Below, piece by piece: positions 34,318-42,171 of a stretch of 64,000 bases of DNA. Source of the stretch: CAILLO01 sp964579735. GTDB lineage: Bacteria; Bacillota; Clostridia; Saccharofermentanales; UBA5734. The notes below the pieces were generated by a model. It saw only the letters and a list, made by a program, of their open reading frames with translations, did no database searches and had not been told where the DNA came from. The translations under genes and the position numbers were made by a program. The stretch spans positions 54,982 through 118,981 of the forward strand of contig CAZOHH010000002.1 in NCBI GenBank assembly GCA_964579735.1. Direction: 5' to 3'. Position 1 is the stretch's first letter, and every line of letters starts with the position of its first letter.

Positions 34318-36077
34318 GTCGCATCCTCCTTGGCAATCGATCCGAACTTGCACAACCGGGCGCAGAGCCCACACCCCGTGCAGGCCTCCGGGTCGATCAC
34401 GACGGAGTCGTCATATCCCCCGGACATCGCCGGGCACATGGCCCTGAGACAGGCACGGCATCGGGTGCAGGTCGCGGGGTCCACGCGGTAACGCCCCTTT
34501 CTTCGCACGCCTGGCAGTAGAATGCAAGGTCTTCGAGCAATCACGACCGAAGGCTCTTCGGCTGCCAATTCTTCCTTGAGCACCTTTTCCGCCTCGAACG
34601 TATCATTGGGGTCGACGACACGGACCCTCTTCACGCCCAGAGCACTGCACAACGCCTCGAAATCGATGGCGGGCGCCGGGTTTCCCTGGAGGTCCTTCCC
34701 GGTCGAGGGGTTCTGCTGGTGGCCCGTCATACCCGTGATGGAATTGTCGAGTATCACCGTCGTCGTCGTGCCATGGTTATACACCGTATTGAGAAGTCCC
34801 GTCATCCCGGAATGAAGGAAAGTCGAATCTCCGATCACAGCGACCATCCGCGATGCGAAGGATCTTCCGGCGGCCATCTCCATACCATGTGCCATGCTGA
34901 TCGAGGCTCCCATGCAGATGCAGGTGTCCATCGCTTTCGTCGGAGGCAGCGCACCGAGCGTATAACAACCGATATCACCACTGACGACTACCTTGAGTCT
35001 GGCCAGCGCCATGAAGAGCCCTTTGTGTGGACAACCGGCGCAAAGAACCGGTGGACGCACGGGCGCAGAGGGCAGGTCTTCCGCATGGAAAGCCGGGATG
35101 GGGTCGGGGTGCCCGCCGAGGGCATGACGTATCATCCCTGTACTGTACTCACCGATCATCGAAAAGAGTTCCTTGCCTTCTACGGAGATGCCAGCCCCCC
35201 GGATAGCCTCCTCGAGGACGGGATCGAGTTCTTCGATGACGACCAGTCGATCGACCGAAGCGGAGAACCGCCGGATCAAGTCGATGGGAAAAGGCCAAAC
35301 CATGCCGAGTTTGAGCACCGAGGCATCGGGCAGGGCGTCGAGGACATATGGGTAGGTGATCCCGGAGGTGATGACACCAAGTCCTGTCCCTTTCCGAATC
35401 CATTTCTGGATCCCCAGGGACTCGGCTTCGAAGGAGGAGAATTCCTCGAGGCGGTGCGTCCTCTCCTCCACGACCGTGCGGCGAAGTCGAGCATTGGAGG
35501 GCATCATGACATACTTGCCGGGATCTCGAGCGTATTCCCGAAGGGGAGCAGCGACGCGCTCGGCGGTTTCCACGGTGGAGCGCGAATGGGCCACCCGCGT
35601 CGTGAGCCGAAGCAGGACCGGCGTGTCGAAACGTTCGGATATTTCGTAGGAGCGCTTCACGAATTCAAGGCAATCCCCACTGTCCGAAGGCTCGAGCATG
35701 GGAACTTTCGAGGCCACCGCATAGCGACGGCTGTCCTGTTCGTTCTGCGAACTGTGCATGCCGGGGTCATCGGCGACCACGACGACGAGGCCAGCGTTCA
35801 CTCCCGTATAGCTGACTGTGAAAAGAGGATCCGCCGCGACGTTCAATCCGACGTGCTTCATGGCACTCATGGCACGGCCGCCGGCAATCGAAGCGCCGAT
35901 CGCCACCTCGAGGGCTACCTTCTCATTGGGAGCCCATTCTGAATGGATTTCAGAGTATTGGGCCGTATTCTCCGTGATTTCCGTGCTGGGAGTTCCTGGA
36001 TACGAGGAAACGACGCGCGTTCCAGCCTCGTAGGCGCCTCTGGCGATTGCTTCATTGCCGAGCATGATGCTTCGCAT
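34314..36077 (-). CDS. iorA: Indolepyruvate:ferredoxin oxidoreductase subunit alpha IorA
   Basis: A 587-residue thiamine-diphosphate and iron-sulfur protein. The N-terminal pyrimidine-binding domain (GNEAIARGAYEAG, SSYPGTPSTEI) is followed by the TPP domain (CAGCPHKG, SGDIGCYTLG, IGDSTFLHSG). At the C-terminus are two 4Fe-4S motifs, CTRCRACLRAMCP and CTGCGLCARLCKFG. It oxidises indolepyruvate and related 2-oxo acids with ferredoxin and CoA in anaerobes. ATG at 36077 is preferred over longer readings that begin with TTG inside the promoter region. It heads the iorA-iorB-lyase-HlyD-yggS run. Confidence 0.95.
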   Translation of the reverse strand: MRSIMLGNEAIARGAYEAGTRVVSSYPGTPSTEITENTAQYSEIHSEWAPNEKVALEVAIGASIAGGRAMSAMKHVGLNVAADPLFTVSYTGVNAGLVVVVADDPGMHSSQNEQDSRRYAVASKVPMLEPSDSGDCLEFVKRSYEISERFDTPVLLRLTTRVAHSRSTVETAERVAAPLREYARDPGKYVMMPSNARLRRTVVEERTHRLEEFSSFEAESLGIQKWIRKGTGLGVITSGITYPYVLDALPDASVLKLGMVWPFPIDLIRRFSASVDRLVVIEELDPVLEEAIRGAGISVEGKELFSMIGEYSTGMIRHALGGHPDPIPAFHAEDLPSAPVRPPVLCAGCPHKGLFMALARLKVVVSGDIGCYTLGALPPTKAMDTCICMGASISMAHGMEMAAGRSFASRMVAVIGDSTFLHSGMTGLLNTVYNHGTTTTVILDNSITGMTGHQQNPSTGKDLQGNPAPAIDFEALCSALGVKRVRVVDPNDTFEAEKVLKEELAAEEPSVVIARRPCILLPGVRRKGRYRVDPATCTRCRACLRAMCPAMSGGYDDSVVIDPEACTGCGLCARLCKFGSIAKEDAT

Positions 36078-36130
36078 GATCCTGTCTCCGCTCTGGTCCG
36101 CATTCAGGCCATCAGCCCGCGTCCGCAAAT

Positions 36131-36136
36131 ATTATA
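36131..36136 (-). promoter_or_regulatory. -10 box before iorA
   Basis: A perfect minus-strand TATAAT lies 53 bases upstream of the iorA start. The -35 region is a poor match (GTCAAC at 17 bases) and falls within the -35 box of the divergent tRNA-Leu promoter. Confidence 0.45.
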
Positions 36137-36154
36137 CACCACCGTCCATTCAAG

Positions 36155-36183
36155 TTGACACTCCTTGAGTCCATGGATATAAT
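36155..36183 (+). promoter_or_regulatory. Consensus promoter of tRNA-Leu
   Basis: TTGACA (36155-36160), a 17-base spacer and TATAAT (36178-36183) form a perfect sigma-A consensus, as is common before tRNA genes. Transcription should start near 36190, about 34 bases before the mature tRNA. Confidence 0.92.
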
Positions 36184-36223
36184 CAGACGTGCCTTGGGGG
36201 TAATCCTCTGGCAAAGGCCACGT

Positions 36224-36308
36224 GCGGTCGTGGCGGAACTGGCAGACGCGCACGTTTGAGGGGCGTGTGGGTAACCCCGTACGGGTTCGAGTCCCGTCGA
36301 CCGCACCA
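36224..36308 (+). tRNA. tRNA-Leu, anticodon GAG
   Basis: An 85-base class II tRNA. The acceptor arms GCGGTCG and CGACCGC pair fully, followed by A and an encoded CCA (36306-36308). The anticodon arm CACGT/GCGTG holds the loop TTGAGGG with anticodon GAG at 36258-36260, which reads CUC and CUU leucine codons. The long variable arm (TGGGTAACCCCGTA region) and the T-arm GGGTTCGAGTCCC are typical of tRNA-Leu. It is a single-gene transcript between its consensus promoter and a strong terminator. Confidence 0.96.
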
Positions 36309-36348
36309 TGAAGAAGACCCGTCGGAAACGACGGGTCTTCTTCATTTT
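36309..36348 (+). terminator. Rho-independent terminator of tRNA-Leu
   Basis: A perfect 16-bp inverted repeat (36309-36324 with 36329-36344) closes on a GAAA tetraloop and is followed by TTTT. It begins directly after the tRNA CCA end. On the minus strand it lacks a T tract, so it probably does not end the GH13 transcript arriving from the other side. Confidence 0.93.
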
Positions 36349-36371
36349 CAAGGACTCTCGACCCATGGTGT

Positions 36372-38312
36372 TCATGGGGAGATCATTCGGAGGGTTTCCC
36401 CGTCGACCTCTATTCTCGCATGGCGCAACGTACGATCGAACCTGCACACGATTTCCCTGGGTCCAGGGACTGACTCTCCGAACGCATCCATCCCTCCCAT
36501 GAGGTAGCGACGGAATGAGATGCGGTCCCCTTTGGCTTCAAGCGTTTCGTAGTGTCCGGTTCGAAGGACCGGCGTAGACTTGCGCAACCTGCCCAGATCC
36601 TGGAAAGCCGCAAGGAGACGCTGGTCTTCCCTCCCCCACGGATAGGTGCGACGGTTGAACGGATCACGGAAGCCCTCCATTCCAGCCTCGTCCCCGTAAT
36701 AGATGGATGGCGCACCGGGATAGGTCATCTGGAACGCGACCGCGACGAGAAGGCGTTCGCTTGCCGATTCGATTTGCCCTTCGTCCAGATGGATGGTGGC
36801 CTGAGCATTGCGATCGCCTGGATCGGGAACACCGGAAAGAGCGGTCAGGACTCGAACGACGTCGTGGCTTCCGAGCAGGGTCATGGCACCATGGAAGCTC
36901 TCGGAAGGGTAGTTCTCCCGGATGGATTCGAGGCGTCGGTCCAGGACGGACGCATCGAAGACGTCGGTCAGCCAGCCCAGGAGAGCCTCCCGGAACGGAT
37001 AGCCCATCACGGCATCATGGGTGCGGCCCAGGAGGAAATCCCTGTAGGCCCCATAGCTGACCTTGCGGCTCGCATCCTCCCACACTTCACCCAGAGTGAA
37101 GGCATCGGCTCGAATCGCCCGTGCGCAACCGCGGAACTCCCTCAGGAACCCATCGGGTAGCTCGTCGGAGACGTCGAGACGAAAACCGGAAGCACCCCGT
37201 TCCAGCCAGAAACGGAGAACCCCGTCCGCCCCGAAGAGGAACTCCTTGAAGGACAGATCGTTTTCGTGGACGGCAGGAAGGTTCTCGAATCCCCACCAAC
37301 TGTCGTATCGGAGAATGCCGTCTTCTCCCTTTCGGATTCCATACCAGGAACGATAAGGGGAAAGTCCCTTCCCTTCAGCCTCCTGAAATGCACCGACTTC
37401 ATCGTAGCGGCCCAGACGATTGAAGTATCGACTGTCGTCGCCGGTGTGACTGAAAACGCCGTCCAGGATGACTCGGATCCCCATCTGCTCCGCAGCGGCG
37501 CACAGCGCTCGGAACTCGGACTCGTCGCCGAGAAGGGGGTCGATCCGGCGATAGTCCGCGGTGTCATAGCGGTGGTTCGAGCGACTTTCAAAGATCGGGT
37601 TCAGATAGAGGACACCCACACCGAGTGAGACGAGCCGGTCGAGATTCTCGCGGATTCCGGACAGTGTTCCCCCGAAAAAGTCGGATGCCGTATAGCCATG
37701 TCCCGAGAGACCTTTGAAGTCGACATCTTCATTCCAGGAGGCATGGAACATCCGCGAATCGTCCGGTCGCGCCTTCATCGCCTCATCCATGGAGAACCCA
37801 AGACCACGGGAGAACCGGTCCGGGAAGATCTGGTAGACGACAGCCCCCTTGATCCAATCCGGTACACGGAACGACGGATCGAAGACGGTGATCTGGAAAG
37901 GGGTTCTATCGCTTGATGAATCCGAGACGTATTCAGGAGGCAGGTTGGAGGTTCTTCCCTCCCCTCCGAGCCGGTCGGTTGGACCCACAAGATAATGGGG
38001 GCCGGGAGCCTCGGCATCCTCGCGGTCGAATCGGATCTCGAACCAGTAGAAGAGGAGACACGGTTCACCGGGCATGCGGAGATGCGTGGAATAGATCGGA
38101 TTCGTTCCATTGACATAGGATGGATCCGTTCGCTGGACGCTCTCGACGAAGCGCTCCAGGCCATAGGCATAATGCAGGAGCACTTCCAGTGGTGGCTTCG
38201 TGGAACGAGTCTCCAGCATGACCTCGCAGGATAGTTCGACGACAGCTCCCGCCGGCACGGCACCGAATGGATTCCGGAATCGAAGCTCCCGGCTGTTGTG
38301 GCGTGATTTCAA
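36372..38312 (-). CDS. GH13 alpha-glucan hydrolase (neopullulanase-like)
   Basis: A 646-residue GH13 enzyme. An N-terminal beta-domain of about 130 residues precedes the (beta/alpha)8 barrel, as in neopullulanase/cyclomaltodextrinase types. The catalytic set is present: nucleophile aspartate in GFRLDVSDE, acid glutamate in LGEVWED and the transition-state aspartate in GSHDVVR. LDGVFSHTG is conserved region I. No signal peptide is seen, so it likely acts inside the cell on glycogen-derived oligosaccharides. The start is TTG, overlapping the glgA stop as TTGA, with GGAGAG upstream. It is last in the glgBCDA operon, suggesting a role in glycogen trimming. Confidence 0.93.
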   Translation of the reverse strand: MKSRHNSRELRFRNPFGAVPAGAVVELSCEVMLETRSTKPPLEVLLHYAYGLERFVESVQRTDPSYVNGTNPIYSTHLRMPGEPCLLFYWFEIRFDREDAEAPGPHYLVGPTDRLGGEGRTSNLPPEYVSDSSSDRTPFQITVFDPSFRVPDWIKGAVVYQIFPDRFSRGLGFSMDEAMKARPDDSRMFHASWNEDVDFKGLSGHGYTASDFFGGTLSGIRENLDRLVSLGVGVLYLNPIFESRSNHRYDTADYRRIDPLLGDESEFRALCAAAEQMGIRVILDGVFSHTGDDSRYFNRLGRYDEVGAFQEAEGKGLSPYRSWYGIRKGEDGILRYDSWWGFENLPAVHENDLSFKEFLFGADGVLRFWLERGASGFRLDVSDELPDGFLREFRGCARAIRADAFTLGEVWEDASRKVSYGAYRDFLLGRTHDAVMGYPFREALLGWLTDVFDASVLDRRLESIRENYPSESFHGAMTLLGSHDVVRVLTALSGVPDPGDRNAQATIHLDEGQIESASERLLVAVAFQMTYPGAPSIYYGDEAGMEGFRDPFNRRTYPWGREDQRLLAAFQDLGRLRKSTPVLRTGHYETLEAKGDRISFRRYLMGGMDAFGESVPGPREIVCRFDRTLRHARIEVDGETLRMISP

Positions 38313-39790
38313 TGCCAGCTCTCCGAAGGGTCCGTTGCGGATTCCGCCATGAGTGAAAGATATACGGATTCGAATCTTTCCGCAGACCTTCGGAAGGAGA
38401 AATCCTGAGCCATCGCGGCCATCATAAGTCGTTCGAAGGCGGCAGGGCGGGTACGATGGACTTCCACGGCGTTGCGCAGGACGGCGAGCAATTCGGAGGA
38501 GACGGCATTGCGGAATGAAAATCCCGTTCCCTCGCCCGTATGCTCATTGTAGGGAATCACGGTATCCTTGAGCCCTCCGGTCTCTCTCACGACGGGCAGG
38601 GTTCCGTAACGCATGGCAATCATCTGGGAAAGACCGCATGGCTCGAATCGGGAAGGCATCAGGAAGAGGTCGGCTCCCGCGTAGATGCGGTGTGCAAGGC
38701 CTTCATCGAACGCGGAAACGAAGGCCATTCTTCCTGGATGTCGCTCGGCCGCCTCACGCAACGCGTTCTCGAATCGGGAGTCCCCCGTTCCGAGGATCGC
38801 AAGCTGTATTCCCTCGGCGACGACGGCTTCCAGAATTTCGAGAACGAGGTCGATTCCCTTCTGCTCGTAGAGCCGCGTCACCATTCCAGCCACGATGGAG
38901 GCGTCGTCCCTGAGCCCGAGTTCCTTGCGGAGGGCCCTGCGGCAAGCTGGTTTTCCGGTGAATACGTCTGCGGGTCCGAAATGCGAATCCAGAAAGAAGT
39001 CCGTGGAGGGGTCGAAGTCCTTTTCATCGATTCCATTCAGGATTCCCGAAAGGACGTTTCCCCGAGCGCGAAGAAGCCCATCCAGACCCTCTCCGAACTC
39101 GAGAGTCAGGATTTCGCGGGCGTAAGTGGGGCTGACCGTCGTGACGGCATCCGAATAGCGGATGCCAGCCTTCATCGGATTGGCTGCCGTTCCTGAAAGG
39201 ATGCCGTCCTCCCGAAGATAGGGGGCTGGAATATCGAAGAGGTCGGCTGCGGTTTCCTTGGCGCAGAGTCCCTGATACATGAGATTGTGGATCGTGAAGA
39301 CGGTCTTGAGCCCTACATGGTAGCCCGACGGTCGATAGTGGGACTCCAGAAGGAATGGCACCATCGCGGACTGCCAGTCGTTGCAGTGAAGAACATCCGG
39401 AAGGAAGCTCATGGGGTCGCCAAGAGCATCGAGCACCGCACGTTGAAAGAAGGCGAAGCGCTCGATGTCGAAGCCGTATTCGACATAGACGCGATCATGT
39501 CCGAAATAGAACTCATTATCCACGAAGTAGACCGGTACGCCTTCGTGATTCATGACGTAGAGGGCACTGAACTGGGATCTCCAACCAAGTCGGATGGTCC
39601 TCTCGTCCAGGAGGGTCATCCGGTCGATGAAGCGTCGCTTGATCGGCGCATACAGCGGCATCACGACCCTGGCGTCGACACCGAGAGCCTGCAGGGCGGC
39701 TGGGAGCGTCCCAACGACATCGGCGAGACCGCCGACCTTTGCGAACGGAGTCATCTCGGACGCAAGGAACAGGACCTTGGGGCGTTTCAT
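38309..39790 (-). CDS. glgA: Glycogen synthase GlgA
   Basis: A GT5 enzyme of 493 residues that extends alpha-1,4-glucan chains from ADP-glucose. The ADP-glucose-binding KVGGLADVVGTLP is near the N-terminus and the second-domain region SRFEPCGLSQMIAMRYG is conserved, as in bacterial GlgA. ATG at 39790 overlaps the glgD stop (ATGA); in-frame sequence upstream is glgD read in another frame. The two GT-B domains are complete. Confidence 0.96.
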   Translation of the reverse strand: MKRPKVLFLASEMTPFAKVGGLADVVGTLPAALQALGVDARVVMPLYAPIKRRFIDRMTLLDERTIRLGWRSQFSALYVMNHEGVPVYFVDNEFYFGHDRVYVEYGFDIERFAFFQRAVLDALGDPMSFLPDVLHCNDWQSAMVPFLLESHYRPSGYHVGLKTVFTIHNLMYQGLCAKETAADLFDIPAPYLREDGILSGTAANPMKAGIRYSDAVTTVSPTYAREILTLEFGEGLDGLLRARGNVLSGILNGIDEKDFDPSTDFFLDSHFGPADVFTGKPACRRALRKELGLRDDASIVAGMVTRLYEQKGIDLVLEILEAVVAEGIQLAILGTGDSRFENALREAAERHPGRMAFVSAFDEGLAHRIYAGADLFLMPSRFEPCGLSQMIAMRYGTLPVVRETGGLKDTVIPYNEHTGEGTGFSFRNAVSSELLAVLRNAVEVHRTRPAAFERLMMAAMAQDFSFRRSAERFESVYLSLMAESATDPSESWH

Positions 39791-40899
39791 ACGACGGCGC
39801 CCTTGCCGATCACGACAGGATATGCCGCCTGCCCGACCAGTTTCACGCCTGGGCGAAGGAAACACGCCTTGTCGAGGATCACGTTCTCGAGTTCGCAGCC
39901 CTCCGAGATGAAGGAGTCCTGCATGATGATGCAGTTCTTGATGCTCGTTCGCGCACTCACCGTCACGGCACGGAATACCATGCTGTCCTCGACCTTGCCG
40001 TAGATGCGGCAACCGTCGGATATCATGCTGTTCGAGACTTCACAACCGCAGCAATAGTGGGAAGGCGCTTCGTCCTTGACCTTCGTGTATACCGGCAGGT
40101 CGGACCAGAAAAGGGACTTGCGTACGGATTTCTCGAGGACCTGCATCGTGGCGGAAAAGTAGCTTTCGATGGAGTGGATCTTGAGACAGATTCCATCGAA
40201 GGGTTGTGCGAGGATTCCAAGGTGGGTATGGCGTCGCAGTATCGAATCCATGGAGAAATCATGCTCTCCACGGGCGATGGACTCCGAAAGGAGTTCCACG
40301 AGAAGCTGCCGCCGCATCATGATGACACCCAGAGCGAACTTCACATGGGTCCGGCTCTCGGGCCCGATGAGAATCTCCTTCACCCAGTTGTTCTCGTCGG
40401 TCTGTAGGACCGTGGCGACTCGGCTTGTCTCGGGGCCATCCTCGTTGTATAGCATCGACACGTCGGCACCCGATTCCACATGTTTCTTGTAGAAGTCGTC
40501 GAAGGTGGTCGTGAAGACGTTGTTGGCGCTGCAGAGGATCACGTGGGTCAGATGGCTCGAGCGGAGAAGGTCCAGGACGGCGGTCATGTCGCCGATGTCA
40601 CCCCCACTCGCGATGCTCTCGTTCAATACATTCGGCGGAAGAATGAACAGTCCCTTGTCCTTCCGGCTCAAGTCCCAGGCCTTGCCGGATCCGAGGTGGT
40701 CCATCAGGGAGCGGTACTTGTTGAAGGTCACGACTCCGACGCTCGATACGCCGGAGTTCACGAGATTCGACAGCATGAAGTCGATCAGGCGATAACGTCC
40801 GGCGAAGGGCAACGCCGCAAGTGCACGCCGCTGTGTAAGTTCTCCGAGACTGAGTTTGCGGTTCTCCGCAAGGATGAGCCCCATTGCGTCGATGAACAT
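39787..40899 (-). CDS. glgD: Glucose-1-phosphate adenylyltransferase regulatory subunit GlgD
   Basis: A 370-residue homologue of GlgC that pairs with it in Bacillota. The N-terminal catalytic loop GGxGxRL of GlgC is replaced (LILAENRKLSLGELTQRRALAALPF), so it should not be active alone. A C-terminal left-handed beta-helix repeat region (about residues 280-370) is present. It likely modulates GlgC within a mixed tetramer, as reported for Firmicutes GlgC/GlgD. GAGGAGG precedes the ATG; it lies 12 bases after glgC. Confidence 0.94.
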   Translation of the reverse strand: MFIDAMGLILAENRKLSLGELTQRRALAALPFAGRYRLIDFMLSNLVNSGVSSVGVVTFNKYRSLMDHLGSGKAWDLSRKDKGLFILPPNVLNESIASGGDIGDMTAVLDLLRSSHLTHVILCSANNVFTTTFDDFYKKHVESGADVSMLYNEDGPETSRVATVLQTDENNWVKEILIGPESRTHVKFALGVIMMRRQLLVELLSESIARGEHDFSMDSILRRHTHLGILAQPFDGICLKIHSIESYFSATMQVLEKSVRKSLFWSDLPVYTKVKDEAPSHYCCGCEVSNSMISDGCRIYGKVEDSMVFRAVTVSARTSIKNCIIMQDSFISEGCELENVILDKACFLRPGVKLVGQAAYPVVIGKGAVV

Positions 40900-40911
40900 A
40901 TGCGCCTCCTC

Positions 40912-42168
40912 CTATCTGACCGTGGTCCGGCGTTCGATGACGCTGTCCAAGGTCACATCGTCGCGGAACTCCACCATGCAGTTCCCGGGAATGTCGGCAC
41001 CTTCGCGCAAGCGAAGTCCGCGCTCCACCACCGTGATGTCGTCACTGCATATCCGACTGAGATATGGACTCGTGCCGACCGAAGAGTAGCCGATCCTCGA
41101 TCCGCGGGAGATGATCGTATTGGTGCCGATGATGGCCTTCTGCACATAGGCGCCGGATTCCACCACGACTCCCGGCATGAGCACGGAGTCCTTGACGATG
41201 GCACCGGCCTCGACCACGACGCTGTGGAAGAGCACGGAGTGGTCCACGTCGCCTTCGATGATGCAGCCGTCGGTCAGGCAACTGTTCTGAAGGCGCGCTC
41301 CTCGCGCGATATAATGGGCGGGCTTGACCGGATTCCGGCTATAGATGCGCCAATTCCGGTCATACAGATTCAAATCGTCAGGACGATCGAGAATGTCCAT
41401 GTTGGCTTGCCAGAGGCTTTCGACCGTTCCTACGTCCTTCCAGTATCCGCTGAATCGATAGGTCTGAAGGTTCGCTCCCTCGGCGAGAAGACGAGGGATC
41501 ACGTCCTTGCCGAAGTCGTTGGTGGAATTATCGTCGGCTTCGTCGTCGATGAGAGCCTTCTTGAGGAAGTCCCATGTGAAGATGTAGATGCCCATCGAGG
41601 CGAGATTGCTCTTCGGTTTCGAAGGCTTCTCGTAGAATTCCACGACGCGACCCGTCTCATCCGCTTCCATGATGCCGAATCGGGAAGCCTCGTTCCAGGG
41701 GACCTCGATGACGGCGATCGTAGCATCCGCGCCATTATCGATATGGGTTCTGAGCATCTTGGCATAGTCCATCTTGTAGATGTGGTCGCCTGAAAGCACG
41801 AGAAGATTCTTCGGGTCGTAGCTGTCGATGAACTCCGCGTTCTGATGAATCGCATTCGCGGTGCCCTTGTACCAATCGCTTCGGCTCGACTTCTGGTAAG
41901 GGGGAAGGATGAAGGCGCCTCCGTCGTTGCGGTCGAGGTCCCAGGGCTGTCCATTGCCGATGTAGGTGTTCAGGACCAGTGGCTGGTACTGCGTCAGAAC
42001 GCCGACCGTGCCGATGCCGGAATTCGCACAATTGCTCAATGTGAAGTCGATGATGCGGTATCGACCACCGAATGGGACGGCAGGTTTCGCCAGGTGCTTC
42101 GTGAGGGCGCCGAGACGGCTGCCCTGACCACCGGCCAGAATCATCGCGATGATTTCTCTCCTTGCCAT
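40912..42168 (-). CDS. glgC: Glucose-1-phosphate adenylyltransferase GlgC
   Basis: GlgC makes ADP-glucose from glucose-1-phosphate and ATP, the committed step of glycogen synthesis. The 418-residue protein carries the nucleotide loop LAGGQGSRLGALTKHLAKPA, then GGRYRIIDFTLSN and SGDHIYKMDY, plus a C-terminal beta-helix domain. AAGGAGGT lies 6-7 bases before the ATG, and it begins 3 bases after the glgB stop. The catalytic residues look intact, in contrast to GlgD next door. Confidence 0.97.
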   Translation of the reverse strand: MARREIIAMILAGGQGSRLGALTKHLAKPAVPFGGRYRIIDFTLSNCANSGIGTVGVLTQYQPLVLNTYIGNGQPWDLDRNDGGAFILPPYQKSSRSDWYKGTANAIHQNAEFIDSYDPKNLLVLSGDHIYKMDYAKMLRTHIDNGADATIAVIEVPWNEASRFGIMEADETGRVVEFYEKPSKPKSNLASMGIYIFTWDFLKKALIDDEADDNSTNDFGKDVIPRLLAEGANLQTYRFSGYWKDVGTVESLWQANMDILDRPDDLNLYDRNWRIYSRNPVKPAHYIARGARLQNSCLTDGCIIEGDVDHSVLFHSVVVEAGAIVKDSVLMPGVVVESGAYVQKAIIGTNTIISRGSRIGYSSVGTSPYLSRICSDDITVVERGLRLREGADIPGNCMVEFRDDVTLDSVIERRTTVR

Positions 42169-42171
42169 GTC

